Source: Micromonospora parathelypteridis (GTDB lineage Bacteria; Actinomycetota; Actinomycetes; Mycobacteriales; Micromonosporaceae). From it: a DNA stretch of 64,000 nucleotides. The notes beneath the pieces are model-generated. The model saw only the letters and a program-made list of their open reading frames with translations, ran no database searches and had not been told where the DNA came from. The position numbers and the translations under genes were made by a program. The stretch covers positions 1,922,001 through 1,986,000 of the forward strand of contig NZ_JACHDP010000001.1 of the NCBI RefSeq assembly GCF_014201145.1, in the 5' to 3' direction. Below are positions 17,225 through 25,988 of the stretch, in pieces. Within the stretch, counting starts at the first letter, position 1. The number at the start of each line of letters is the position of its first letter.

Positions 17225-17797
17225 GTGGTCAAGCGCTACCGACGTCGCTCGCGAGCGACGGCACCTTGGAGCACCGGGCAGCCAGTTGACCCGGTGGGGC
17301 GGAAACTTCGCAGTCGATGGCGTCCCGGCTACTGGCTCCGACACCCCGCCTTTGGCCTCGCCGCCGGCGTACTGATGGCAGGTGTCCTCGTGGCCTGCGG
17401 CTTCGGCAACTTGAATCACCGCAACGACATGGTGGAGCGCGGCGAACGGGCGACCGGGGCGGTGCTCGAACAGCACGGCCGGCAGTCGTTGGTGTCGGTC
17501 CACTTCACCACTCGAAGCGGTGCGGAGGTCACCACCTGGGTCGGCCACTCGATCTGGGACGCGCCGAGCGTCGGGGAGGAGATCGACGTGATCTACGATC
17601 GGGCCGACCCGATCGGAAGTGCCTACGTGGCGGGTGACGAACCGGGTTTGCTGTCCCCAATCCTCTTTCTGGGTGGCGGCCCGGTGCTGGCGCTGGCGTA
17701 CGCGTGGTGGCTGCGGCGAAGCTGGAATCGACTGCGCAGCGGGGCGGAGTCGTGGCGCGGCCGCCACCCGGTACCCCGGCTCGGCGCAGCACGGTAG
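17225..17797 (+). CDS. Two-pass membrane protein, DUF3592-like
   Basis: The 190-residue protein has a basic N-terminus (RYRRRSRATAP), a hydrophobic segment AFGLAAGVLMAGVLVACGFG, an extracytoplasmic domain of about 80 residues (RATGAVLEQHGRQSLVSVHFTTRSG, IDVIYDRADP), and a second membrane segment LSPILFLGGGPVLALAYAWWL. The middle resembles DUF3592, a small beta domain of unknown function in membrane proteins. The GTG start at 17225 is set by GGGAGG four bases upstream. Confidence 0.7.
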   Translation: MVKRYRRRSRATAPWSTGQPVDPVGRKLRSRWRPGYWLRHPAFGLAAGVLMAGVLVACGFGNLNHRNDMVERGERATGAVLEQHGRQSLVSVHFTTRSGAEVTTWVGHSIWDAPSVGEEIDVIYDRADPIGSAYVAGDEPGLLSPILFLGGGPVLALAYAWWLRRSWNRLRSGAESWRGRHPVPRLGAAR

Positions 17798-17873
17798 CCG
17801 CGCCGGAGAGGGCTCACGGAGACAGGTGACGCTACGCTCCGCCCGAAACGCGAGCTGACGGCGTGGAGGAAGC

Positions 17874-18218
17874 GTGGGGTACGAGCTGCACATCACCCGA
17901 GCCGCGGAGTACTACGACAGCGAAGAGCACCCGATCGCTCTGGACGAATGGTTTTCCTACGCGGAGAACACTCCGGCGCTCACGGTGGGCGGATGGATCT
18001 GGTGGGGCGAGGATCGCCACCCCTTCTACGTGTACACCTGCGCCGATGGAAGCGTTGTCTCGATGACCTGGTTCGAAGGCGCCATCGACGTCAAGGGGCA
18101 TTTCGGCGGCGACGCCTACCGGGAGTTTGGCAGCTTCGCCGAGGACCTGCGGGCCGACCTTCAGGGCGACGACGGCGAGCGATACACGGCGAGCGGTGTC
18201 CTTCCCCCCGACAACTAG
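17874..18218 (+). CDS. Conserved hypothetical protein
   Basis: This 114-residue soluble protein begins MGYELHITRAAEYYDSEEHPI and continues with an aromatic-rich stretch (WIWWGEDRHPFYVYTCADGSVVSMTWFEGAIDVKGHFGGDAYREFGSF). The opening resembles short bacterial proteins often found near toxin-immunity loci, but no toxin is nearby, so no role is claimed. The GTG at 17874 follows GGAGGAAGC. Confidence 0.7.
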   Translation: MGYELHITRAAEYYDSEEHPIALDEWFSYAENTPALTVGGWIWWGEDRHPFYVYTCADGSVVSMTWFEGAIDVKGHFGGDAYREFGSFAEDLRADLQGDDGERYTASGVLPPDN

Positions 18219-18355
18219 AAGAGGACTCCGCCGCCCGCCGAGGCGCTGGGGTAGTCGCTTCCGGCGCATCCGCAGACGACCACACCTCGTCAGGCTCAGC
18301 GAGAAAAGCCCGCCGGGTGTCTACAGGTTGGCCGACCTACGACGTTAATTAGGGC

Positions 18356-18853
18356 GTGACGTTCGAGGAGTACGCGTTCGCTCGCACTTCGGCGCTGGTG
18401 CGGCTCGCCCGACTGCTGACCGATGACGAGCACCGAGCCGAGGACCTGGTTCAGGATGTTCTGGCCAGGGCGTACGCCCGCTGGGGGCGTATTTCCCGGA
18501 CGGATCGGCCGGACGCGTACGTCCGTCGGATGCTCGTCAATGCCCACAACTCGTGGTGGCGTCGGCGCAGCAGCCGGGAGATCTCCGTCGCGGCGGTGAT
18601 CGATTGGGCAGGCGCCGAGGACGAGGCCAGCGTGGTCGCCGAGCGCGATGCGCTGTGGCGGCTCGTCTGCGATCTGCCGGCGCGTCAGCGCACGGTGATC
18701 GTTCTTCGCTACTACGAGGATCTTGACGACACGATGATCGCCGAGATCCTCGGCTGTTCGTCCGGCACAGTTCGCACACACGCGAGGCGTGCCCTGGCGG
18801 CGCTGCGCAAGCGGCAGGAAGCACCGACCCCCGCACGGGCAGGAGAGTACTGA
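18356..18853 (+). CDS. SigE-family RNA polymerase sigma factor (ECF)
   Basis: This 165-residue ECF sigma factor has region 2 in YAFARTSALVRLARLLTDDEHRAEDLVQDVLARAYARWGRI and region 4 in LPARQRTVIVLRYYEDLDDTMIAEILGCSSGTVRTHARRALAALR. The wording is that of the actinobacterial SigE family (TIGR02983). Region 4 binds the -35 element and region 2 the -10. Its TGA overlaps the ATG of the next gene by one base (TGATG), so that gene's product is probably its partner or regulator. The GTG start at 18356 has only a weak ribosome-binding site. Confidence 0.9.
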   Translation: MTFEEYAFARTSALVRLARLLTDDEHRAEDLVQDVLARAYARWGRISRTDRPDAYVRRMLVNAHNSWWRRRSSREISVAAVIDWAGAEDEASVVAERDALWRLVCDLPARQRTVIVLRYYEDLDDTMIAEILGCSSGTVRTHARRALAALRKRQEAPTPARAGEY

Positions 18854-19902
18854 TGTTCAGCGACCTCGATCAGCAGCTCGCCGCAACACTCAAGCAGCGC
18901 GCGGGTGGTGACGTCGACCCGGCACCGATCGTGGCACACGCCCGTGATCACGGTCGCCGGCTTCGACGGCGTCGCCGCGGTCTGATCGCGGGGGGCATGG
19001 CAGCAGCGTGCGCCGCCCTCACCGTGGCGGTCTTGGCGGTCCCGCCCGGACGGACCCCCGATGACGCGGTCGTGCCAGCCGCGGCGTTCCGGCTGCCGGA
19101 AGCGTCGGGGCAGCCCGGCGCCATCGCACGCCCCGAGGATGTCGGTGCCGATCCTGGCGTGGTGCACTTCTCGGCCGACGCGTTGGTCAGCGGTGCCGAC
19201 TCGGCGACGTGGCGCGCCGGGCGCGGCATCGAGAGCGTCGAGTTTCGGGGCCCGACCGGCCAGGCCCGTTTCGCGTTGGCGCGCAGCGAGGCATCGCTGG
19301 ACGGGCTGCAACAGACCTTGTCCTCCGCGGGACGACCGCAGCCACCGACCGCGGTGCTGGTCGGAGGCCGCCCGGGGGCAGCCTGGTTCGATCCGTCCGG
19401 GGACCAGAAACTGTGGTTCGTCCGCTGGCAACCCGCTGACGGCCTCTGGGCCCAACTGGACTCGTACGCGGCCACCCGCGACGACGCGATTGGCGTGGCG
19501 GGCCGGGTCCGGTTCGACGATGCCCAGCGCTGCGTCGTGCCGTTCCGCCTGGAGTCTCTGCCGCCCGGCGGGCGGCTGCTCGAATGCTCGGTCACGCTCG
19601 GCGATTCGGAGCGTCGTCCCTTCATCGATGGCTCACTCGTCGTGGGTGACGGGTCGGGTCGCTGGTTGACGGTTCGGGCGCAACTCGTCACGAACGGTTA
19701 CGAAGCCCGGTCCGGGGATCTCGTCGCGGGCGACTACCGGGCACGCCGCCAGGGAAGCGACGTGCTGGAGATGGTGGTCGAACCATGCGTCGTCGAGGCG
19801 TTCCTCAAGGGGTGGGGCAACGGTTACGCCGAGTCGGACGGCCTGGTGGTGCTCGGCGGGTACCGGCCGGCCCGCGACTTCGGCCGCCCTGACACGTGGT
19901 GA
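18853..19902 (+). CDS. Membrane-anchored protein coupled to the sigma factor
   Basis: The 349-residue protein has a cytoplasmic N-terminus of about 35 residues ending in HGRRLRRRRRG, one membrane segment (LIAGGMAAACAALTVAVLAV) and an extracytoplasmic C-terminal domain of about 290 residues with three cysteines (after DDAQR, LLE and VVEP). This is the usual layout of the downstream partner of SigE-family sigma factors. I see no zinc-binding anti-sigma motif (HxxxCxxC), so it may sense or modulate rather than be a classic anti-sigma. Translation is coupled through TGATG. Confidence 0.75.
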   Translation: MFSDLDQQLAATLKQRAGGDVDPAPIVAHARDHGRRLRRRRRGLIAGGMAAACAALTVAVLAVPPGRTPDDAVVPAAAFRLPEASGQPGAIARPEDVGADPGVVHFSADALVSGADSATWRAGRGIESVEFRGPTGQARFALARSEASLDGLQQTLSSAGRPQPPTAVLVGGRPGAAWFDPSGDQKLWFVRWQPADGLWAQLDSYAATRDDAIGVAGRVRFDDAQRCVVPFRLESLPPGGRLLECSVTLGDSERRPFIDGSLVVGDGSGRWLTVRAQLVTNGYEARSGDLVAGDYRARRQGSDVLEMVVEPCVVEAFLKGWGNGYAESDGLVVLGGYRPARDFGRPDTW

Positions 19903-19923
19903 CACCGGCAGCAGCCGACAAGG

Positions 19924-19966
19924 CACCGCGTCCGGACCGAGAGATGATCTCGGCCCGGACGCGGTG
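19924..19966. terminator. Two-part hairpin between convergent genes
   Basis: The outer stem CACCGCGTCCGG (19924-19935) pairs with 19955-19966 and the inner stem CCGAGA (19937-19942) pairs with TCTCGG (19948-19953). It lies between gene ends at 19902 and 19984 and probably stops transcription from both sides. Confidence 0.7.
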
Positions 19967-19983
19967 TATAGCGATGACCTCCG

Positions 19984-20871
19984 TCAGGAGGCGTACGCCT
20001 CGAGTTCCACCACCCGCGAGTAGCCGGCGGTCTCGTTGCTGGCCAGCGTGACGACCCGGAACGCGGTCGCGGTGACCGGCGTGAAGGTCGAGCTGACCAG
20101 GCCGGCGACGTTGCCGCGTACCTGGGCGACGGTCTGCCAGTCCTCGCCGACCCGCACCTGGACGTCCCAGTCGCGCAGGCCGTACCTGGCGGCCGGGTAC
20201 TTGGTGGAGTCGAGCGTGTAGACGTCGACCCGGCCGATCTTCTCGGGCTGGTCGAACGTCACCTGGAGCCAGTCGGGGAAGGAACCCTTGTTCGCGTCGT
20301 TCCAGCCGGTCGTGGTTGCCCAGTGGTTCGAGTCGCGGTCGCCGTCCACCGCACCACACGCCGGGTAGGTGGGCAGGTTCTCCGAGGATGCCGTCACCGG
20401 CACGTACCTGGCGAGGTTGCCGGTGGTGTCGACCGGTCCGGGCGCGACCTCCACCGGCACCGACAGCCGACGCTCACCGGACCGGACGGTGATCGTGTAT
20501 TTGCCGGGGGCGGTGCCCCGGGGCGCGGTCACCGTGATCGGCACCTTGAGCGTGTAGCCGGCGGGCAGGTAGCTGGAGACCAGGTTCCTGGACAGCGTCA
20601 GCGGCGCCTTCACCTCAAGGAACGCGTCGGCGTAGACGTCCGAGCGCCCGGTGTTGCCGAACTGGAGCTGGAAACCCTGGTTCGCGCAGGGAATCGGGTT
20701 GACCTGCACCAGGCTGACGTCGGAGGCGAGGCTCAACCGGGTCGGGGCGGGTCGGCCGGCGACCGCGGGGGCCGTGCCGCCGATCGCCACCAGGGCGATG
20801 ACGGCACCGGCGACAGCGGCCTTTCGGCCGCGGGACAGGCCGACGAGCCGGCGCCAGAGAGTACGTGTCAT
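19984..20871 (-). CDS. Secreted discoidin (F5/8 type C)-domain protein
   Basis: This 295-residue protein starts with an export signal (TRTLWRRLVGLSRGRKAAVAGAVIALVAIGGTAPAVAG; a basic start, then a hydrophobic core). A middle domain of about 110 residues looks like an NEW3/alpha-galactosidase-associated Ig-like fold (TLSRNLVSSYLPAGYTLKVP, GTAPGKYTITV). The C-terminal 140 residues form an F5/8 type C carbohydrate-binding domain (ARYVPVTASSENLP, AVDGDRDSNHWAT, PDWLQVTFDQPEKIGRVDVYTLD, FRVVTLASNETAGYSRVVELEAY). The start at 20871 has AGGGG seven bases upstream; an ATG at 20886 overlaps the PhoD stop and is an alternative. No catalytic domain is attached. It is coupled to phoD. Confidence 0.85.
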   Translation of the reverse strand: MTRTLWRRLVGLSRGRKAAVAGAVIALVAIGGTAPAVAGRPAPTRLSLASDVSLVQVNPIPCANQGFQLQFGNTGRSDVYADAFLEVKAPLTLSRNLVSSYLPAGYTLKVPITVTAPRGTAPGKYTITVRSGERRLSVPVEVAPGPVDTTGNLARYVPVTASSENLPTYPACGAVDGDRDSNHWATTTGWNDANKGSFPDWLQVTFDQPEKIGRVDVYTLDSTKYPAARYGLRDWDVQVRVGEDWQTVAQVRGNVAGLVSSTFTPVTATAFRVVTLASNETAGYSRVVELEAYAS

Positions 20872-20882
20872 GGCTTTACCCC

Positions 20883-22484
20883 TCATGCCGCGTGCAGGCC
20901 GGGATTGCCGGCCTCGACGGTGAACGAGCTGATGGTCTTGACGGGCGCGTCGTTGCGGTCGACGTACGGCACCGCCCGGTAGTCGGCTCGCAGCTCACGC
21001 TCGGTGAGCCGGACCCTGAGGTAGCCGCGCCGCTCGTTGACGAGCTTCAGGTGCGGGTTGCTGTCGAGGAACTTCTGCCCGGTCGCGGAGATCTCGCTGC
21101 CGTTGCCGCCGCTGCTGATCGACGACGCCACGAGTTCCACGCCGTACGTCTGCGAGGCCGGGTCGGCGAAGTCACGCTTCATGTCCAGCGCGTACGCGGC
21201 GTGCACATCGCCGGTGAGTACGACCGGGTTGCGTCCCCGCAGCATGGCGAGCCCGTCGAGGGTGACCTTCTGCTCGGCGGCGTAGCCGTCCCAGGCATCC
21301 ATGTTGTACAGGTCGCCGGCCGTCGGGTCCTGGTCCATCCGGCTCATGATCACCTGGTTGGCGAGCAGGTTCCAGGTCGCGTGGGAGGTGCGGACGCCGT
21401 CCAGCAGCCAGCGTTGCTGCTGGGCGCCGGCGAGGGCACGGGCCGGGTCCCGCCGCTCCTCGGAGTCGACCTTCCAGCCGTCGCTCGAAGCCTGGTCGGC
21501 GCGGTACTGACGGGTGTCGAGCACGTTCAGCTCGGCCAGCCGCCCGAAGGTGAACCGGCGGTAGAGCATGTAGTTGGGTCCCTGCGGGGCCGGCGAGCGC
21601 AGCGGCATGTGCTCCCAGTAGGCCCGGTAGGCGCTGGCCCTGCGGACCAGGAAGTCCTCGACCGGGGCGTTGGTCCTGGAGATCAGGCCCGCGTAGTTGT
21701 CCTGCACCTCGTGGTCGTCCCAGGTGGGAATCCACGGTGCCGCCTGGTGCGCCGCGCGCAGGTCGGGGTCGGACTTGTAGAGCGCGTACTGGAGGCGGTA
21801 CCGGTCGAGCGTGTCGGCCTCGGTGCGGAACTGGCTCGGCACCGGCTCGGCGAGATTGCGCAGCCCGCCGGAGGCGGAGATGCCGTACTCGTAGATGTAG
21901 TCACCGAGGAACACCACCGCGTCGACGTCCTCGGCGGCGATGTGCTGGTGGGCCGTGTAGTAGCCGTCCGTGTAGGCCTGGCAGGAGGCGACGGCGAAGG
22001 TGAGGTGGTCGACCCGCTGGCCGGGTGCCGGGGTGGTGCGGGTACGACCGACCGGGCTGAGGTACCGGCCGACCTTGAAGCGGTACCAATACTGCCGGCT
22101 GGGCTGCAGGCCGCGCACGTCCACGTGCACGCTGTAGCTGTACTCGGGTCGCGCGGTCGCGCGTCCGGAGCGGACGATCCGCCGGAACCGCTCGTCGGTG
22201 GCTACCTGCCACTCCACCTCGACGGCGTGGTACGGCATGCCGCCCAACGGCTCGTACGGTCGCGGCGCCAACCGGGTCCAGATCACCACCGCTTCGGGCA
22301 GCGGGTCGCCGGAGGCGATGCCGAGGGTGAACGGGTCGTCGTGGAGCTTGTCGGTGGCGGCAGCCGCGCTCGACCCACCGGGCAGGTTGGTGGCGAAGGC
22401 GAGCGCCGTGGCGGCACCGGTCACGGTCAGGAACCGCCGCCGCGCCAGACGGGCTGCCGGTCTGGGGTCTTCCACTGGGATCAC
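20883..22484 (-). CDS. phoD: Alkaline phosphatase D (PhoD), Tat-exported
   Basis: PhoD enzymes are calcium- and iron-dependent phosphomono- and phosphodiesterases acting outside the cell. The 533-residue protein begins with a twin-arginine signal (RRRFLTVTGAATALAFA) and an N-terminal Ig-like domain (FTLGIASGDPLPEAVVIWTRLAP). The catalytic domain has VASCQAYTDGYYTAHQHIA, FLGDYIYEYG, TWDDHEVQDNYAG (metal ligands) and VLTGDVHAAYALDM (C-terminal His). The GTG at 22484 follows GAGAGGAA. The stop is close to and overlaps an alternative start of the discoidin-domain gene, so the two are one operon, perhaps serving phosphate release from surface polymers. I could not identify a Pho box. Confidence 0.93.
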   Translation of the reverse strand: MIPVEDPRPAARLARRRFLTVTGAATALAFATNLPGGSSAAAATDKLHDDPFTLGIASGDPLPEAVVIWTRLAPRPYEPLGGMPYHAVEVEWQVATDERFRRIVRSGRATARPEYSYSVHVDVRGLQPSRQYWYRFKVGRYLSPVGRTRTTPAPGQRVDHLTFAVASCQAYTDGYYTAHQHIAAEDVDAVVFLGDYIYEYGISASGGLRNLAEPVPSQFRTEADTLDRYRLQYALYKSDPDLRAAHQAAPWIPTWDDHEVQDNYAGLISRTNAPVEDFLVRRASAYRAYWEHMPLRSPAPQGPNYMLYRRFTFGRLAELNVLDTRQYRADQASSDGWKVDSEERRDPARALAGAQQQRWLLDGVRTSHATWNLLANQVIMSRMDQDPTAGDLYNMDAWDGYAAEQKVTLDGLAMLRGRNPVVLTGDVHAAYALDMKRDFADPASQTYGVELVASSISSGGNGSEISATGQKFLDSNPHLKLVNERRGYLRVRLTERELRADYRAVPYVDRNDAPVKTISSFTVEAGNPGLHAA

Positions 22485-22628
22485 GCGCAGGGTTCCTCTC
22501 GAAGGGACACGATTTGTCCTGCAGTCGTTGATCATTAAGTGGTAGCCAGATGACAGGCGGATGGCGGCCCGTTGAGCACGGCGTGGACCGAGGCCGACAT
22601 CCACCCACCAGAAAGCCGGTCAGCCGGC

Positions 22629-23627
22629 TCAGATGGGCCCCAGCAGGGTGGCCAGAATGTCGTCGCCCTGGCCGAGCTGAGCCCCGCCGGTCGTTGGCAC
22701 GATCAGGAAACGTCGACAGCCGTCGAGTTCCACGTACCGTTCGGGACCGGCGCCGTCCAGCGGGCGCAGCACCGCGAAGCGGGATGCCGGGGTGGCACAG
22801 TCGACCACCGCGCGGCGGTTGGCCAACGCCCGAAGCACGCCCGCCTGGCGCTCGGCCGGGAGCGGCCCGCCGTACACGAAATCACCCGCCGGTTTGCCGC
22901 CGCCCTGCTGGGACGCGGGCACCTGGTAGACGCAGAGGCGCATCGGCCCGGCGGCCGGCGGTATGGCCGGCCCGGGCGTCGCGGGGCGTCCGTTGGTGGT
23001 CTCCACCCACACCATGTCCGCCCACCGTTGCGCGCATCCGGCGGCCTCGGCCGCCGGGGATCCGACCGGCCCGACGGTACGGGTGTCCACCGTGGTCCAC
23101 TGCGACCCGTCCAGCGCGGCGAGGACCTCGGGGCGCGGTCTGCCGCAGGAGGTTGTCGGCAGGTACGGGCGCAGCCAGCGTCCCCGGTCGTCGACCAGGG
23201 CCAGCCATGGCGGGACGACCATGTCGAGGGTGCAGATGTTCTCGCCGCGCGCCCGTTGGTTGGGCAGGCGCAGCGCGGCGAGCAGCGCGGCGATCTCCTC
23301 GGCGCGTCGCTCGGTGGCGACCTGCTCCTGACCCCCGTTGGGGCCCGGCCGGATCTGCCGCCCGCAGATCACGGCGGCGACCGGGCTGAACGCGGGGTCG
23401 ATGCGCCCGATCCTCGGCTCGGGCTCGGCCGGTGTCGGCGTCTGCGTGTTCGGCAGCGACAGGACGCCTCCGGCGTGGGGCGCCGCCTTGGCGCAGGAGG
23501 TCCACGTCTCGACGATCTGGGCCGGGCCAGGCTCGTTCTCGACGCCCGGCCCGATGTTCGTGCCACCGCAGCCGCTCAGCACCACGCCGAGCAGCGCTGC
23601 CGCCAGTGCCGATCGGCCCGCGCGCAT
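22629..23627 (-). CDS. Lipoprotein of unknown function
   Basis: This 332-residue protein has a lipoprotein signal ending LLGVVLSGC with the lipidated cysteine at residue 20. The mature part has several more cysteines (WTSCAKAAP, AAVICGRQI, ENICTLDMV, TTSCGRPRP, AGCAQRW, LCVYQVP, VVDCATP, LDGCRRF), suggesting disulfides in an extracytoplasmic domain. The two halves look loosely similar in spacing, each with a Cys in a VVD/LD-type strand. No family is recognised. It is divergent from the lipoprotein at 23730. Confidence 0.75.
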   Translation of the reverse strand: MRAGRSALAAALLGVVLSGCGGTNIGPGVENEPGPAQIVETWTSCAKAAPHAGGVLSLPNTQTPTPAEPEPRIGRIDPAFSPVAAVICGRQIRPGPNGGQEQVATERRAEEIAALLAALRLPNQRARGENICTLDMVVPPWLALVDDRGRWLRPYLPTTSCGRPRPEVLAALDGSQWTTVDTRTVGPVGSPAAEAAGCAQRWADMVWVETTNGRPATPGPAIPPAAGPMRLCVYQVPASQQGGGKPAGDFVYGGPLPAERQAGVLRALANRRAVVDCATPASRFAVLRPLDGAGPERYVELDGCRRFLIVPTTGGAQLGQGDDILATLLGPI

Positions 23628-23729
23628 CCGGCTCACCACCTCTCCACCCGAAGATGGGACGGACGGTGGACGCTCCCGGTTCCGGCGCGCCAGACGGAAC
23701 CGACGCCCGCTGTTCGGCGTCGTAGCGGG

Positions 23730-24215
23730 GTGGACAGACGACGTGCCGCGGTCCTCAGCGTGACCGCGTTGCTTGCCGCGACGGGATGCACCGGGCCGAG
23801 CGACGTGCGGGATTCCCCGCCGGCGAGCGCATCGGCGAATCCCCCATCGAGCGGCCCCACCGCGCCCACCGTCCGTCTCGTCGAGGAACACCTGGCGGAT
23901 CTGCACCTCTGGGTGAGCAACCAGTCGTTCAGGGACGACCCGGTCGTCCTCACGGTGAGCATCGACGGCACCGAGATCGTCGATCAACGCTTCACGGTCG
24001 GAAGCCAGCACAACTTCGTCCTGTTCCCGGTGAAGGTGCCTCCCGGCGGGCACGTGGTGCGCGTCGTCTCGGGCACGGGCGTCGACTTCCAGGAGAGGTT
24101 CACGATGCCCGAGGGAGGGCGCCGGTACGCGGCGATCGGCTATGTGAACGCCGTGGATGACCGTGGTCGGGCAATCGACTGGTTCTTCCGGTCCACCCCG
24201 ATCGCGTTCGCCTGA
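23730..24215 (+). CDS. Small lipoprotein of unknown function
   Basis: The 161-residue protein starts with DRRRAAVLSVTALLAATGC, a lipobox with the modified cysteine at residue 20, then a Ser/Pro/Ala linker and a beta-rich domain (HLADLHLWVSNQSFRDDPVVLTVSIDGTEIVDQRF, VKVPPGGHVVRVV, PEGGRRYAAIGYVNAVDD). The domain looks like a small beta-sandwich. The GTG at 23730 is chosen to keep the signal peptide near the start; the ribosome-binding site is weak. No function is assigned. Confidence 0.7.
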   Translation: MDRRRAAVLSVTALLAATGCTGPSDVRDSPPASASANPPSSGPTAPTVRLVEEHLADLHLWVSNQSFRDDPVVLTVSIDGTEIVDQRFTVGSQHNFVLFPVKVPPGGHVVRVVSGTGVDFQERFTMPEGGRRYAAIGYVNAVDDRGRAIDWFFRSTPIAFA

Positions 24216-24293
24216 GCGACCGGCGGCGTGACGCGGGCGACCAGCCGGGACGCCGCCGGCCAGGTGCGGAGCGCCCGCCGGCAGAATGGCCGA

Positions 24294-24683
24294 ATGGCAC
24301 ATCTGGGACTTGTCGCGCTACTGGTCAGGGAGTATGACGAGGCGATCGACTTCTACGTCGGCGACCTCGGGTTCGAGTTGGTGGAGGACACCGCCCGTCC
24401 GGACGGTTCACGTTGGGTGGTGGTCCGCCCAGCGGGCGCTCGGGAGACGGCGTTGCTGCTGGCCCGAGGAAGCACCGCCGAGCAGCAGGCCCGGGTCGGC
24501 GACCAGACCGGCGGGCGGGTCGGGCTGTTCCTCCACACCGAGGATTTCGCCCGGGACCACGCCCGGATGGTGGCCGCCGGGGTGCGTTTCCTGGAGGAGC
24601 CGCGGCACGAGGCGTACGGTTCGGTAGCGGTATTCGTCGATCTCTACGGCAACCGGTGGGACCTGCTCCAGCCCGCGGCCTAA
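24294..24683 (+). CDS. VOC (glyoxalase) family protein
   Basis: This 129-residue vicinal oxygen chelate protein reads LVALLVREYDEAIDFYVGDLGFELVEDT, then RWVVVRPAGARETALLLARG, GLFLHTEDFARDHARMVAAGVRFLEEPRHEAYGSVAVFVDLYGNRWDLLQ. The C-terminal VFVDLYGNRWDLL is the family's usual last strand. Substrate unknown. The ATG at 24294 lies seven bases after another ATG in a different frame, and the domain begins right there. Confidence 0.9.
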   Translation: MAHLGLVALLVREYDEAIDFYVGDLGFELVEDTARPDGSRWVVVRPAGARETALLLARGSTAEQQARVGDQTGGRVGLFLHTEDFARDHARMVAAGVRFLEEPRHEAYGSVAVFVDLYGNRWDLLQPAA

Positions 24684-24806
24684 CATGACGATTCTGCGAC
24701 ACATCGCGCACAATGGGTGATCACAGCCGATCAACCGTGTTATTCTCCGACGTCGATCTATGCCGCGCGGACCCGGACCGGGTCGTTGTCGGAAGGACAC
24801 TTCCCG

Positions 24807-25988
24807 ATGCCGGCCGTTGCCACCCAACCCGTGCCGCCGCCGCCCACCCTGGACAATCCGGCTGGTGGCGCGCTCGGCCTCATCTTCACCACGATGCCGG
24901 CCCTGCTGCGGCTGACCTGTGGTGTGATCGGCGCGGCGGTGGCCCTGTCGGTGCACGGCCCGCCGGTCGAGCCTGTCGTGTTGCTGCCGGTCGTCGCCGC
25001 ATTGACCGCCTGGTCGGTCTGGTACGCGCACCGTGCGTTGCGTCATGGCATCAACCCGGCCCTGGTCGCCGCTGACGTCGCGATAACCGCGGCGACCTGC
25101 CTGCTCATCCCCGTGCTGGTGGCACCGGGGGTGCTGCCCGGCGAGGGCAGTTGGATCGCCGTGCTGGCCAGCACCACGGTGATCAACGCGCAGGCCACCG
25201 CCCCGGCGCGCTGGTCGATCCCGGCCGGGTTGCTCGTCGTCGCCGCGTACGCGACGGGCGCACAGGCGGCCGGCAACTCCACCGAGGCTCGGGCGCACGC
25301 GGCCACGCTGCTGGTGCAGACCGCCTGCACGGCCATGATGGCGACGGTGATGCGCCGACGGATCGGCCGCGCGGACCGCGTGTTCGTCGAGCATCAACGG
25401 TTGACCCGGGAGGCGTTGGTCGCACGGGCCGCCCGCGACGCCGAACGCCAGCAGAATCGCGACCTGCACGACACGGTGCTCGGCACGCTCACCATGGTGG
25501 GGCTCGGCGCGGTGGCCGGCCCTTCCGCCGCGTTCCGCGACCGGTGCGCCACCGACCTGCGTACCCTCGTCGCGCTCACCAACGTCGGCCCGGTGGCCGG
25601 CGACGGCCCGGTGCCGTTGGACGGGCGGTTGCGGGCGGTGGCGGGCCGGCTGCCCGAGCTGTCGGCGCACCTGGACCTGGAGTCGTGCGCGGTCCCGGCC
25701 GGTGTGGCCGACGCGATCAGCGAGAGCACCTACGCGGCGCTGTCCAACGTGGTCCGCCACGCACCGGGGGCGCGGGTCACGCTGCGGCTGAGCCGGGACG
25801 CGATCGGCGTCGCGGTCGAGGTCGCCGACGACGGCCCCGGCTTCGACCCGACCACCGTCCCACCCCACCGGTACGGGTTGCGCGAGTCGATCCGCGGCCG
25901 GATGGCGGCGGTCGGTGGGCGGGCCGACGTGCAGTCGGCAGCCGGAGCGGGCACCCGGATTCGCCTGGAGTGGCCCGGTGTCGGCTGA
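24807..25988 (+). CDS. Sensor histidine kinase (HisKA_3 type), membrane bound
   Basis: First gene of a three-gene operon. The N-terminal 180 residues hold about five hydrophobic segments. The dimerisation and phosphoacceptor helix has NRDLHDTVLGTLTMVGLG with His221 as the likely phosphorylation site. The ATPase domain has an N-box (ALSNVVRHAPGARVTL) and a G-box (EVADDGPGFDP, then HRYGLRESIRGRMAAVGGRADV). This is a LuxR/NarL-pairing kinase of 393 residues. The ATG at 24807 follows GGAAGGA. The gene end overlaps the next start by 11 bases. The signal is not evident. Confidence 0.9.
   Translation: MPAVATQPVPPPPTLDNPAGGALGLIFTTMPALLRLTCGVIGAAVALSVHGPPVEPVVLLPVVAALTAWSVWYAHRALRHGINPALVAADVAITAATCLLIPVLVAPGVLPGEGSWIAVLASTTVINAQATAPARWSIPAGLLVVAAYATGAQAAGNSTEARAHAATLLVQTACTAMMATVMRRRIGRADRVFVEHQRLTREALVARAARDAERQQNRDLHDTVLGTLTMVGLGAVAGPSAAFRDRCATDLRTLVALTNVGPVAGDGPVPLDGRLRAVAGRLPELSAHLDLESCAVPAGVADAISESTYAALSNVVRHAPGARVTLRLSRDAIGVAVEVADDGPGFDPTTVPPHRYGLRESIRGRMAAVGGRADVQSAAGAGTRIRLEWPGVG

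Noticed and set aside
17874..18218. Immunity protein of a contact toxin
   Set aside because: The N-terminal pattern is suggestive, but no toxin, secretion or repeat-rich gene is nearby.
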